Source of the DNA: DATAUD01 sp035511075
GTDB taxonomy: Bacteria; Verrucomicrobiota; Verrucomicrobiia; Limisphaerales; Palsa-1400
Length of the DNA stretch: 64,000 bases
Reading direction: 5' to 3'
Assembly: GCA_035511075.1 (NCBI GenBank)
Contig: DATKFW010000150.1
Span: 30,934-94,933 of the forward strand
Shown here: one piece after another, positions 1-9,274 of the stretch
How positions within the stretch are numbered: the stretch's first letter is position 1
Layout: every line of letters begins with the position of its first letter
Made by a program: the position numbers and the translations under genes
Notes under the pieces: generated by a model
Database searches by the model: none
What the model saw: only the letters and a program-made list of their open reading frames with translations
What the model was told of the DNA's origin: nothing

Positions 1-2
1 CG

Positions 3-602
3 CGCCTGACGGTCAAGCCGGATTTTGTGGTGATCGTCGAGCGGGAAATCTACCGGCGCGATGAGTCGGAGTACGTTGAGGACGGGGCGTGGAACCGGGC
101 GAGCCGGAAGGCGCACGCGGAGGTGTTTCGGCACGTGCGCGGCGATGTGCCGCGGCTGCGCAAGTGGGTTGAGACGCGATTCAATGCGACCATTTACGAG
201 GACATTTATTCGCCCTTTTGCTTTATCGCGGAATCCAATGCGGACGCGGAGGCCATTCACGGATATCTCGACACGTATTGCCGGGACGTGCCGAATCTGA
301 CTGTGGTGCGAAATGACATTTACGCGCGCCTGAGCCATGAAGCGTTCAACAAGGGGACGGCGCTGGGGGAAATTGCCCGGCAATTGGGGATCGAGGCCGG
401 CGAGACGTTTGCGGCGGGGGATCATTTGAATGATTTGCCCATGCTCTCGCGGCGGCATGCGCATTGGCTGGCGGCCCCGTCCAACGCAATCGAAGCGGTC
501 AAGGCCGTTGTGCGCAATCAAAAGGGCCACGTCAGCCAGCTCCATTGCGGCCATGGGGTGGCGGACGGGCTGGAGGAGCTTTTGGCGAAGGCCAAAGGCT
601 AA
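3..602 (+). CDS. HAD-superfamily (Cof/HAD-IIB-like) phosphatase, 5'-truncated by window edge
   Basis: The reading frame is open from the first bases of the window, so the true start and the N-terminal catalytic Asp motif (HAD motif I) lie outside. The visible 200 codons carry the C-terminal half of the core. The motif GDHLNDLPML is HAD motif IV (GDxxND, Mg2+ binding), and NKGTAL is the conserved Lys region (motif III) just before it. This arrangement is typical of HAD-IIB phosphatases such as Cof-type and sucrose-phosphate phosphatase-like enzymes, which hydrolyse phosphorylated sugars or small metabolites in the cytoplasm. The substrate cannot be told from this part. The next gene starts 63 bp downstream on the same strand. 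Confidence 0.8.
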   Translation, partial: RLTVKPDFVVIVEREIYRRDESEYVEDGAWNRASRKAHAEVFRHVRGDVPRLRKWVETRFNATIYEDIYSPFCFIAESNADAEAIHGYLDTYCRDVPNLTVVRNDIYARLSHEAFNKGTALGEIARQLGIEAGETFAAGDHLNDLPMLSRRHAHWLAAPSNAIEAVKAVVRNQKGHVSQLHCGHGVADGLEELLAKAKG

Positions 603-665
603 CGCGAAGGCGTTGCGGAGTTTTGTTCGCCTCGACTTTGCGGGGGGCTGGGGTACTTTGGGGCG

Positions 666-1514
666 ATGTCGCAAACCCTGACGCTTGGACATTCACCGGA
701 CCCGGATGACGCCTTCATGTTTTATGGGCTGGCCAAGGAATTGATTCCGACGGGCGGCTTCAAGTTTACGCATTTCCTGCAGGACATCCAAACCCTGAAC
801 GAACGGGCCACGCGCGGCGAGCTGGACATCACCGCCATCAGCATCCACGCCTACGCCTACATCGGCTCGCGCTACGCGCTGCTGCCCAGCGGGGCAAGCA
901 TGGGGGACGGTTATGGCCCGATGCTTGTGGCCAAAGAGCGGCTGAGTCGCCGGGAAGTGTCAAATAGAAAGATCGCGATTCCGGGCACGATGACCAGCGC
1001 GTTTCTGGCGCTGCAACTGTGGCTGCAGCGGCCAGGGAACCAGCTCGATTTTATCGTGGTTCCGTTCGACAAGATTTTCCGGGCGATCCGACTGGGGCAG
1101 GCCGACGCCGGCTTGATCATTCACGAGGGGCAATTGACTTATCAAAAGGAGGGTTTGGCCGTGTGCCAGGATTTGGGCGAGTGGTGGAAGCGTGAGAATG
1201 ACGGCCTTCCGCTGCCGCTGGGGGGGAACGTGATTCACAAGCGATTCCCGGCCGGGACGCGCTCGCAGATCGCGCGAATCCTGGCGGCCAGCATTCAATA
1301 TGGGCTGGACCATCGCGCGGAGGCGGTGGAGCACGCGTTGCAATACGCGCGCGACATGGGGCGCGAACTGGCGGATCAATTCGTGGGGATGTATGTCAAT
1401 CATTGGACGTTGGATTACGGAGAAAAGGGGAGGGAGGCGATCCGGCGGTTCCTCGGGCAGGCGCATGAGCATGGGTTGATTCCGCACAAACAGGAACTGG
1501 AGTTCGTCACTTGA
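666..1514 (+). CDS. mqnD: MqnA/MqnD-family protein, probable 1,4-dihydroxy-6-naphthoate synthase (futalosine menaquinone pathway)
   Basis: A protein of 282 residues with the periplasmic-binding-protein-like fold used by the MqnA/MqnD enzymes. The N-terminus has the family signature GHSPDPDDAFMFYG, followed by QDIQTLNERA and the AISIHAYAY strand-loop seen in MqnD homologues. The length matches MqnD (about 280). In the futalosine pathway MqnD cleaves cyclic dehypoxanthinyl futalosine to 1,4-dihydroxy-6-naphthoate, a menaquinone precursor; there is no signal peptide, so it acts in the cytoplasm. No other mqn gene lies in the window, so the MqnD rather than MqnA assignment rests on sequence alone. 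The gene sits between a HAD phosphatase and a membrane protein, neither obviously related. Confidence 0.75.
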   Translation: MSQTLTLGHSPDPDDAFMFYGLAKELIPTGGFKFTHFLQDIQTLNERATRGELDITAISIHAYAYIGSRYALLPSGASMGDGYGPMLVAKERLSRREVSNRKIAIPGTMTSAFLALQLWLQRPGNQLDFIVVPFDKIFRAIRLGQADAGLIIHEGQLTYQKEGLAVCQDLGEWWKRENDGLPLPLGGNVIHKRFPAGTRSQIARILAASIQYGLDHRAEAVEHALQYARDMGRELADQFVGMYVNHWTLDYGEKGREAIRRFLGQAHEHGLIPHKQELEFVT

Positions 1515-1536
1515 TGGGAGGGGAGGAATTGCCGGC

Positions 1537-4419
1537 ATGAAACTTCTGCCGATCGTCGGACGGGAGTTGCGGGAGGGTTCGCGGCGCCGGGGAACCTACT
1601 GGCTGCGGGTGCGCGTGGCCGCCCAGGCGATCCTCATCGGAATTGTCGCCTACGTGACCAGTGTGCTCAACCCCGCCAGGAAGCTGGGGACGGTGCTTTT
1701 CTGGGGATTGGCCGGGGTGTCGATGCTTTTTTGTCTCCTGGCCGGGCGGCGCTCGACGGCCGATTGCCTGAGCCAGGAGAAACGGGAGGGGACGCTGGGA
1801 CTTTTGTTCCTGACGGATTTGAAGGGTTACGACGTGGTGCTGGGAAAATTGGCGGCGACCTCGGTGACGGGCTTGTACGCGTTGCTGGCGGTTTTTCCGG
1901 TGCTGGGGGTGCCGTTGTTGACCGGCGGGATGACCAGCGGGGAAGTCGGGCGCATGATCGTGGTGCTGACGAACACGTTTTTTTTCTCGATCTCGGCCGG
2001 CATTTTTGCGTCGGCGATCAGCCGGGACTACCGCACGGCGATGGCTGCAAACTTCTCGCTGTGGCTGGCGCTGGTGTGCGCGCCAACGGCCTTGGGAATC
2101 GGGCTGGGGATCGCCGTGTCGCGCCATATTTGGCCGCTATTCTATTCGTGCCCGATCTTTTCATTCTATATGAGCGCGGACGCGATGTATGCGGCGAGGC
2201 CGGATAATTATTGGTGGTCAATCGTGGTGACAGACGGGCTGGCGTGGGTCCTTGTGGTGCTGGCGTGCCGGATCGTGCCTCGCACATGGGGCGACAAGCC
2301 GGAGCGGGCGGAGGCGCGGCGGTGGCGCTGGCGGGATTTGGGGCGGTTGATCACTTACGGCAACGCGGACCGGCGCGCGGCGTTCCGGAAAGAGGCGCTG
2401 GACAGGAACGCATATTTCTGGCACGCGGCGCGCGCACGGCTCAAGCCGGCGCATGTCTGGCTGTTTTTGGGATTGTCCGGGGCCTGGTGGATTTGGTGCT
2501 GGGTGGATAATGGGCCCATTTGGCTGGACGTGGTGACATTTGTCGCGACGTCGGTGTTCCTGAATTCCACCTTCAAACTCTGGATCACGCTGGAAGCGGG
2601 CCAACGCCTGGGGGAGGACCGGCGGTCCGGCGCATTTGAATTATTGCTGGCCACGCCACTGACCGTGGCGGATATCTTGCGCGGACAATTGCTGGCCTTG
2701 CGCCGGCAGTTCTTCAAGCCGCTGGTGGTGGTGATCGTCCTAGAATCAGTCTTCATTGCGGTGCTGAGGGGCAGACATAAAATCGAGACTTTGGAAGTGA
2801 CGGCGGAATTATTGGTCCTGCCGACGGACATCGCGGCGTTGATTTGCGTGGCGATGTCCGCCGCGTTGAGGTCGAAAAGCCAGACGCAAGCCACGGTCAT
2901 GACCGTGTCACGCATATTAATTCTGCCGTGGATCATAGTCGGGGCAATCCACGGGTTGGGTGTGGCGCTTTACTGGCTGAATCTTATGACATGGGAGCCG
3001 AGTGAGCGTGCGGAAATTGCGGAGTGGCTGTGGATTTCCGTGGCGGTGGATTTGATTTATGGTTTGCCGGCGTGGTGGTCTTTGCGGCAGCACTTTCGCC
3101 GGCTGGCCACCCAACGGCCCACGCCGATGGAGTGGCGGGCGTTGTGGAGGTGGACGTTTGCCAGGGTGGGAGGGCTGGCTGGACGAATCGTTCCCCCGCG
3201 CTTGAGAATAGCCGCGGTGGCAGTCGTGGGAGCGGCGGTGACGCTGGGGGTCGTCCATTACGCGCGGCCCAGGCACTCTGACGCGCGGCCGCCCGTCGAT
3301 GTGTCAATAACACAAAGCAACGCTCCATTGAGTATTATTCTAGGAGGCGGCGGGGGTGTGTTTCTCATCCTGCCGGACGGAACGCTGTGGCGCTGGGGCG
3401 CGACGGGGGCGCCGCTAACGGCGCGCGCGGCGATGCCGGAGCAGGTGGGCACAAACCACGATTGGCTCAAGGCGGATTCCGAGGGGCCGCGTTGCCTGGG
3501 GCTTCGGGGCGACGGCACGGTTTGGGAATTGGGACTGAGCAATGGGACGAATTTGATGATGCCCCGACCAGCCATTGATGGCTCCAATTGGGCGGATATT
3601 GGCGCAGGGCGCCAGTCGACGATTGGATTAATGAGAGACGGAACGATCTGGGAATGGGACGGCGTGTTGCCCACTGCGACCCGTCCGGTCCGAGTTGGAA
3701 TGGGGAGCAATTGGGCGGCGGTTTGCTGCCGGGACAGTTCGTATATTGGTCTGCGAGCCGACGGAACGTTGTGGGCCTGGGGCGCGATCAGGGGCACCCG
3801 GAACGGTTCGTCCTGGTTCAATACAAATATAGACGAGCCAGCGCGGCTCTGCGCGGAGACCAATTGGATTAGTCTTGACGGCAACGGACAGGCGCGAAAT
3901 CGGGCCGGAGAATTGTGGTACGCCGGATCCAGCCTGCCGGAGCCGGACGCCAGCGTGGCGACGGTGTGCCGGCGGATAACTTCCAGGCGGGTGATGTATC
4001 GGGTGGACACGGGGCAAAATTGGATGAGGTGCGAGATACGATCCGACGGAACTCTCTGGACTACGACGATGACCGGCTGGAACGCTCTAACGGCGTCGTC
4101 AGCGGCAGGGAGCGAGATCGGAACGCGGTCCGATTGGGTCGCGTTGTGGGGATTCGATGGAACGGCGTTCGGGCTAACGGGGGATGGAATACTTTGGGCC
4201 TGGGGCGTTGATCTGGGGTGCGAACCGGTCGCCAGTGTCAGGACCCGAATTCGTTTGGTACAATCGCTTTTCAACGGGCAAGCGCGAAGCGCCGGCGGGT
4301 GGTGGCCCGGCAGCCTGCCGCCGCCGATTTTGGAGGAGCCGATGCCATTGATGAAGCTAGATTGGAGCAAAGGAAGCGCGGGACCGCCCGAATCGTCAAC
4401 GACGCCGGAAATCAAATGA
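1537..4419 (+). CDS. ABC-2-type membrane permease fused to a C-terminal RCC1-like beta-propeller
   Basis: A 960-residue two-part protein. Residues 1-560 are a polytopic membrane domain resembling ABC-2/NatB-type exporter permeases. They contain many hydrophobic helices and two copies of a loop motif, SQEKREGTLGLLFLTDL and GEDRRSGAFELLLATPL, which is the ABC-2 permease EKExGT-like element that contacts the ATPase. A last helix near residues 570-590 (VAVVGAAVTLGVV) leads into about 350 residues of RCC1-type repeats with recurring DGTLWRWG, DGTIWEWD, DGTLWAWG and DGILWAWG blades. The start is supported by a strong AGGGGAGGAA ribosome-binding site just upstream. No ATPase gene is adjacent. The fusion implies an exported propeller tethered to a permease; its ligand is unknown. 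Confidence 0.75.
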   Translation: MKLLPIVGRELREGSRRRGTYWLRVRVAAQAILIGIVAYVTSVLNPARKLGTVLFWGLAGVSMLFCLLAGRRSTADCLSQEKREGTLGLLFLTDLKGYDVVLGKLAATSVTGLYALLAVFPVLGVPLLTGGMTSGEVGRMIVVLTNTFFFSISAGIFASAISRDYRTAMAANFSLWLALVCAPTALGIGLGIAVSRHIWPLFYSCPIFSFYMSADAMYAARPDNYWWSIVVTDGLAWVLVVLACRIVPRTWGDKPERAEARRWRWRDLGRLITYGNADRRAAFRKEALDRNAYFWHAARARLKPAHVWLFLGLSGAWWIWCWVDNGPIWLDVVTFVATSVFLNSTFKLWITLEAGQRLGEDRRSGAFELLLATPLTVADILRGQLLALRRQFFKPLVVVIVLESVFIAVLRGRHKIETLEVTAELLVLPTDIAALICVAMSAALRSKSQTQATVMTVSRILILPWIIVGAIHGLGVALYWLNLMTWEPSERAEIAEWLWISVAVDLIYGLPAWWSLRQHFRRLATQRPTPMEWRALWRWTFARVGGLAGRIVPPRLRIAAVAVVGAAVTLGVVHYARPRHSDARPPVDVSITQSNAPLSIILGGGGGVFLILPDGTLWRWGATGAPLTARAAMPEQVGTNHDWLKADSEGPRCLGLRGDGTVWELGLSNGTNLMMPRPAIDGSNWADIGAGRQSTIGLMRDGTIWEWDGVLPTATRPVRVGMGSNWAAVCCRDSSYIGLRADGTLWAWGAIRGTRNGSSWFNTNIDEPARLCAETNWISLDGNGQARNRAGELWYAGSSLPEPDASVATVCRRITSRRVMYRVDTGQNWMRCEIRSDGTLWTTTMTGWNALTASSAAGSEIGTRSDWVALWGFDGTAFGLTGDGILWAWGVDLGCEPVASVRTRIRLVQSLFNGQARSAGGWWPGSLPPPILEEPMPLMKLDWSKGSAGPPESSTTPEIK

Positions 4420-4651
4420 GAGTTCTCGCTGAGAGCGCGTAGAACTCGCAATCCATTGACGCCCAATAGGGTCGGGTCAACGTGTGCGGGCTTGAGTGGG
4501 CGGTCAAACTTTCGTGGCACCTTCCCCCGCGGCATTTCGTTTGTATAGATGGGATGCACGCAAGGTCTCCGTCCGAATTCAGTGTCTGGTGCGAGCGATT
4601 GTGGCTCCCGTGGATCCAGGCGCACAGCGCCTGGTGAGAATCTGGAATTTT

Positions 4652-7048
4652 ATGGAAAAGATCATGAAATGCCGTCGTTGTTTGTTCGTTGTGCTGCTCG
4701 TTATGTCCGGGGTCGATCGCGCATCCGCCCAGGGCACGGCCTTTACGTATCAGGGCAGCTTGAACGCCGATGGCACGCCGGCCAATGGCTTGTTTGACTT
4801 TGAGTTTTCCTTGTACCCGAATGCGGAGGCCAGCGGCGTCAAGGTTGGCAGCACAATAACTGAGACGGGCATCGGCGTGACCAACGGCCTGTTCACCGTC
4901 ACTCTTGACTTTGGGGCTGTCTTCACCGGCAATGACACGTGGCTGGCCATCAGCGTGCGCAGCAACGGCGTTGGCAGCTACACGGGCCTGATGCCGCTGC
5001 AGGAGCTTACGCCCACGCCATACGCGGTGTTCGCCAATACGTCCAGCAATGTTTCCGGGACGGTCGCGGCCGGACAATTAAGCGGGATAGTTCCGCTGGC
5101 GCAATTGCCGGGCGCCTTGGTGACGAATAATGAAGCGGGCGTGGCATTGGTGAGTTTGACCCTTAGCAGCAATTTGACTCTGCCCTCGCCGGCCACGGTT
5201 GATTCGGGAGGCAGTAGCCTGTTGCGCGTTGACGCCAATAACAATTTCTACGCGGGTCCCGGCGCGGGCAGTCTGAGCAATACCGGCGGGGCCAATACGG
5301 GGATAGGGTATCAGTCGCTGCAGAACGCGGCGAATGGGAACAACAACACGGCCATTGGCTATCAATCGCTTAACAACGACACCAACGGCTCCGACAATAC
5401 GGCCAGTGGCGAACGGGCACTTTTTGCAAACACGAGCGGCAATGACAACACGGCGGACGGACGCCATGCGCTTTTCTCCGACACCAACGGCAACGACAAC
5501 ACGGCCAGCGGCTATGAGGCGCTTTCCTTGAGTACGGGAGGCTCGAACAACATCGCGTTGGGGTATCAGGCTGGCAACAATTTTGCGGGGAACGAAAGCA
5601 GCAACATAGACATCGGCAATCCTGGAGTGTCGGGTGATAATAAAACCATCCGCATTGGAAGCGGGGAGACCAACACATTCATCGCGGGTGTCATCAACGG
5701 CGACGGCGGGGGCTTGACCAATCTCATCGCCGCGCACTTAAGCGGCGCCGTTTCGCTGGCGCAATTGCCCTCGGCAGTGGTAACGAACAATGAAACGAAC
5801 ATTACGCTGGGGAATTTGACGCTGGGGGGCAATCTGACGTTGCCGTTGCCAGGCACTATTTATTCCGAGGGCGTCAGTCTTTTCTACAATGACGGGAACG
5901 GAAACTTTTTTGCCGGTTTCCAGGCGGGAAATCCGGGCACAAGCGGTTCCTACAACTCGGCGACCGGATCCAGCGCGCTTTCGCTCGACGAAAGCGGCTC
6001 CTACAACACTGCCAATGGTCATTCCGCCCTGAGCGAGAATACGACCGGCGGCGCAAACACGGCCGTGGGGAACTTTGCGCTATACGACAATACAAGCGGT
6101 TCTCAAAACGTGGCCATTGGCGCATCGGCGCTTGAAAACAGCAAGACCGACAGCAGCCTGGTGGCGGTTGGTGATCAAGCCCTGCAGAACGACAATGCCA
6201 GCGGCAAAGGTTATTTTTCGCAAACGGGCGAGAATACGGCCATTGGCTATCAAGCCCTCCAGGCGGACGCGGTCGGCGCAGGCAATAGTGGCCTAGGGTA
6301 TCAAGCCCTACAGGAGAACAAGTCCGGCGACCTCAACACGGCCATCGGCGATCACGCCCTTCAGACCAACATGTCCGGTACGGCGAGCACGGCGGTTGGC
6401 GCGGCTGCGCTGGCCAACGCGATTGGCTCCGATAACACGGCGCTTGGGATTTCAGCGGGCCTCGACGTCACCAATGGCGAGCATAACATTTACATTCGCA
6501 ACTTAGGCGTTGACGGCGACACCGGAACCATCCGCATCGGGGAACCGACTCTTCAGACTGGCAACACCCTAATCGCCGGCATTTGGGGCACCGTACTGCC
6601 TGCGGATGGGATGGCCGTCTATGTTGGACCCGACGGCCACCTTGGCACGACGGTCGGGAACAATTCCTACACTCCAACCATCGGCGACGGGACACATAAT
6701 TTCGCGACGACGACGCAAATGGGTTATTACACGAAAGCGGGCAATTTGGTTTACTTCGAGATCTGGCTTCAATGGTCAGCCGGCCGGGGATCAGCCACAT
6801 CCGGGGATGACTTGCAAATCAGCCTGCCTCCGGGTTTGTCGGTGGTATCACAACGGGTCGCTTTCCCGATGGGATTTACCAGCGGCATCACCTTTGGCAA
6901 CCAACTCACGGCCGGGGCATATAATGGGCAATCGGATCTCCAATTATACAGTCTTTCCAATTCTGGCGGGACAGCGTCGGTTGTGACCGTGAGCGATTGC
7001 TCCACCAGCGGCGAGCTTCAAATCTCAGGATCTTACCGATGGCAATAG
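4652..7048 (+). CDS. Secreted repeat protein with YadA-head-like (Hep/Hag-type) repeats and a tail-fibre-like C-terminus
   Basis: Start chosen at the ATG giving MEKIMKCRRC followed by a clear signal peptide (VVLLVMSGVDRASA) with cleavage before QGTAF; a second ATG four codons in is equally possible. The frame is open further upstream, but that part shows no coding features. Residues 30-140 form a TYQGxL module common in secreted Verrucomicrobia and Bacteroidetes proteins. Two duplicated modules follow, each a linker (xLAQLP..VVTNNE..LTL..NLTLP) plus a run of 14-16-residue repeats of the form NTAIGYQSL / NTAxGxxAL, like the left-handed beta-roll of trimeric autotransporter heads. Each ends in IRIG. 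The last 120 residues (from SYTPTIGDG) resemble phage or carbohydrate-binding fibre tips. No YadA membrane anchor is visible. Likely a surface or extracellular fibre. Confidence 0.65.
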   Translation: MEKIMKCRRCLFVVLLVMSGVDRASAQGTAFTYQGSLNADGTPANGLFDFEFSLYPNAEASGVKVGSTITETGIGVTNGLFTVTLDFGAVFTGNDTWLAISVRSNGVGSYTGLMPLQELTPTPYAVFANTSSNVSGTVAAGQLSGIVPLAQLPGALVTNNEAGVALVSLTLSSNLTLPSPATVDSGGSSLLRVDANNNFYAGPGAGSLSNTGGANTGIGYQSLQNAANGNNNTAIGYQSLNNDTNGSDNTASGERALFANTSGNDNTADGRHALFSDTNGNDNTASGYEALSLSTGGSNNIALGYQAGNNFAGNESSNIDIGNPGVSGDNKTIRIGSGETNTFIAGVINGDGGGLTNLIAAHLSGAVSLAQLPSAVVTNNETNITLGNLTLGGNLTLPLPGTIYSEGVSLFYNDGNGNFFAGFQAGNPGTSGSYNSATGSSALSLDESGSYNTANGHSALSENTTGGANTAVGNFALYDNTSGSQNVAIGASALENSKTDSSLVAVGDQALQNDNASGKGYFSQTGENTAIGYQALQADAVGAGNSGLGYQALQENKSGDLNTAIGDHALQTNMSGTASTAVGAAALANAIGSDNTALGISAGLDVTNGEHNIYIRNLGVDGDTGTIRIGEPTLQTGNTLIAGIWGTVLPADGMAVYVGPDGHLGTTVGNNSYTPTIGDGTHNFATTTQMGYYTKAGNLVYFEIWLQWSAGRGSATSGDDLQISLPPGLSVVSQRVAFPMGFTSGITFGNQLTAGAYNGQSDLQLYSLSNSGGTASVVTVSDCSTSGELQISGSYRWQ
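5290..6500 (+). repeat. Imperfect short tandem repeats encoding beta-roll (NTAxGxxAL) coils
   Basis: Within the secreted repeat protein, a 42-48-bp unit recurs around the words aacacggcca and atcaagcc, encoding NTAIGYQAL-like coils. There are two blocks (about 5290-5590 and 5940-6460), separated by a duplicated linker. The repeats are diverged, so they act at protein level rather than as a recent DNA expansion. Confidence 0.6.
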
Positions 7049-7170
7049 AAGCCTAACGCGCCGTCCCCTACTTATCAGATCGGTTCCAACCCTTTTTTGA
7101 GCGAGGCGCGTACCTGCACACGGTTTGGATCGGTGGCGCGGTTGACGGCGGCGAAAAATGCCTGCGCGCT

Positions 7171-8826
7171 TTGGCGGAGTTCACGATTGACTCAATCAAG
7201 ACCGGTGCTATAAAGCGCGCACCCGCTGTGAGGATCGATAAACGAATCGTGGAGAGCCGCACCCCGTCATGGAAAAATGAAGGTGGGGTGTTCGCGTTGC
7301 AGATCGCTGGGCTGATCGTGGCCGGATGGTTTTTCCGGGAGGCGCTCAACCCGGATGGGGTGGCCTACTTGCAGATTGCCTCGCACTACGGGCAGGGCCG
7401 GCTCGGGCTGGCCATTTCCGGGCACTGGGGGCCGGCGCTTTCGTGGTTGATGACGCCGATGTTGATGGGGGGCGTTCCGCCGCTTGCCACGGCGCGCGCG
7501 GTGATGGCGTTGTCAGCCATCATTTTTCTTTTGGGGTGCCGGCGGATATTTTGCCAGGCAAAACTTGGAGGATTGCATTATTGGGGCCTGTACACGATGG
7601 CCATGCTTTCGATCCCGTGGTCGGTGGAGATGATCACGCCGGATTTGCTGCTGGCTGGCGTCATTCTATTCGCGTTTGCCGAAATGGTTGACAGCCGGTG
7701 GTGCGTCCGGCCTGGAATGGCGTTTGCCAGCGGTGTGTTGTGGGGGCTGGCGTATCTGGTCAAAGCGGTCGGCTTGCCGCTGGGAATACTGACGTGCCTG
7801 GGAATGGCTGTCTTGTGGCGGCGGAAAAATCCGGGGGCGCAATCGGAAATCGCGCGCGGCGCCGGGCTGACTCTGGCGGGCCTGCTACTGGTGGCCGGCC
7901 CCTGGGTGGCAGTGCTGTCCTGGCATTACGGGAAGCTGACCGTCTCCACCAGCGCCAGCCATAATCATGCGCTGGTGGGGCCGTCGGTGGCCACAGCAGT
8001 GCATCTGCTGGATGAGGGATTTCGCAAGCCGGAACCGGGACGCATCACGACATGGGAGGATCCGTCGCTGCCGTACCCGGATTGGTCGCCATGGAAGAGC
8101 TGGGGAAACGTGGAGCACCAGATAGAAGTCATTTTGCATAACACGCCGATTGTCCTGTACATTCTGACCCGTATCAGCCTGGCCTTTCCGATCGTGGTGG
8201 CGGCCGTGCTGGCGCGGCGGGGGAAGTTCCAAACCAATCCGGACGATGGCGTCCGCCGCATTTGGTTCCTGTTGCCGGTGGCGGCGCTGGGCGTGATCTA
8301 TCTGCCCAATTATCTGATGCCGGAAGAGTTGCGATATTTTTACGCGGCGGCGCCGCTGTTGTTCGTGGGCGGGGCGGCGCTGCTGTTGTGGGAGTGGTCG
8401 CGTCGGCGGTCGTGGAAGCATCGCTATGGCGCGTGGTTGCTTGCCGGTTCGCTTTTGTTTCCGGCGTTTGCGCGGTTCGCTTTTTACTCGGGGCAATCGT
8501 GGTTGCCTGGCGGATGCGCGGAAGTCCTTGCGCAAAGGATGAGCCGCGCCGGTCTGGCAGGCCCTTTGGCGGGCAACGGCTGGTTCGCGGGAGGGCGGGC
8601 GGGGCTTTACACGGCTTTTTTTCTGGGCCAGCCGTGGCTTGGCGACGAAATGACACCGAGCGCCGCGGATTACGAGAGGAGCGGGGCCAGTTTGATCGTC
8701 GTCAATCGCAGAAGCGCGGTCGCGCAGGAGCTGGCGGAGGACGGGTCATTTCGGAATCTGGACGGGCTTTTGTTTTCAGAGTGGGAATCCAGACATTTCC
8801 CGCTCCAGGTGTTTGGACGGAAGTGA
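7171..8826 (+). CDS. GT39-like polytopic membrane glycosyltransferase
   Basis: An integral membrane protein of up to 551 residues with about 10-12 hydrophobic helices. After the first helix it has NPDGVAYLQIA, which resembles the acidic loop of glycosyltransferase family 39 / PMT-type enzymes that use lipid-linked sugar donors. The family role would be sugar transfer at the outer face of the inner membrane onto lipid A, glycans or proteins. The longest frame begins at a TTG; an in-frame GTG at 7228 is an alternative start, since the first ~30 residues are polar and unremarkable. It follows the secreted repeat protein by 122 bp on the same strand, so it might glycosylate an envelope product, but this is only context. 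Confidence 0.6.
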   Translation: MAEFTIDSIKTGAIKRAPAVRIDKRIVESRTPSWKNEGGVFALQIAGLIVAGWFFREALNPDGVAYLQIASHYGQGRLGLAISGHWGPALSWLMTPMLMGGVPPLATARAVMALSAIIFLLGCRRIFCQAKLGGLHYWGLYTMAMLSIPWSVEMITPDLLLAGVILFAFAEMVDSRWCVRPGMAFASGVLWGLAYLVKAVGLPLGILTCLGMAVLWRRKNPGAQSEIARGAGLTLAGLLLVAGPWVAVLSWHYGKLTVSTSASHNHALVGPSVATAVHLLDEGFRKPEPGRITTWEDPSLPYPDWSPWKSWGNVEHQIEVILHNTPIVLYILTRISLAFPIVVAAVLARRGKFQTNPDDGVRRIWFLLPVAALGVIYLPNYLMPEELRYFYAAAPLLFVGGAALLLWEWSRRRSWKHRYGAWLLAGSLLFPAFARFAFYSGQSWLPGGCAEVLAQRMSRAGLAGPLAGNGWFAGGRAGLYTAFFLGQPWLGDEMTPSAADYERSGASLIVVNRRSAVAQELAEDGSFRNLDGLLFSEWESRHFPLQVFGRK

Positions 8827-8863
8827 AGCGGCTTCGGGTGGGTTTGAACGGCTCTGATTGAAT

Positions 8864-8892
8864 TTGCCCGACAGGGGAATGTCCGTTACACT
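8864..8892 (+). promoter_or_regulatory. Candidate sigma-70-type promoter for the 8910 gene
   Basis: TTGCCC (8864-8869), a 17-base spacer, then TACACT (8887-8892), ending 17 bases before the start codon of the small helical protein. Found by eye only. Confidence 0.4.
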
Positions 8893-8909
8893 AAAGGCAA
8901 AGCAAGGTT

Positions 8910-9242
8910 ATGTTGGAAGAGACGATTTCAAAAATTGAGACCCGGATTGAAAATTCCGCCGCGATTGACGATTCGCATCGGGTCGAATTGCTGAAATTGC
9001 TCGGACAACTCAAGACCGAAGTCGGCGAACTCTCAAAAACCCACCACGAACAGGCAGAAAGCATTGCATCCTTCGCTGAGATTTCGGCGCGTGAAGCGAC
9101 GCGCGAAACGCCGAATCCCCAATTGATTGGACATTCCATCGGCGGCCTTGAATCGTCGGTCGATGGATTTGACAAGAGCCATCCGGGCCTGGTGGCGGTG
9201 GTTAACCGGATCGCCAGCATGCTGGCAAACATGGGAATATAA
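8910..9242 (+). CDS. Small helical protein, DUF4404-like
   Basis: A protein of 110 residues predicted to be almost all alpha-helical. The N-terminal helix (MLEETISKIETRIE) and the heptad-like stretch LLKLLGQLKTEVGELSKTH suggest a coiled coil. A C-terminal amphipathic helix (VAVVNRIASMLANMGI) resembles small bacterial proteins grouped as DUF4404. There is no signal peptide or membrane segment. A good -35/-10 pair and an AAGG Shine-Dalgarno sequence precede it. The Sel1-repeat gene follows after 32 bp on the same strand, so the two may be co-transcribed. No function is known for this type. Confidence 0.55.
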   Translation: MLEETISKIETRIENSAAIDDSHRVELLKLLGQLKTEVGELSKTHHEQAESIASFAEISAREATRETPNPQLIGHSIGGLESSVDGFDKSHPGLVAVVNRIASMLANMGI

Positions 9243-9274
9243 GAGAGGGCCGGCGGGGCAACACGAAGGAGCGG

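Noticed and set aside
3258..4625. 455-codon minus-strand open frame under the RCC1 part of the fusion gene
   Set aside because: The plus strand encodes clear RCC1 blades in an unbroken 960-codon frame; the antisense frame is Pro/Ser/Arg-rich without domains, as GC-rich shadows are.
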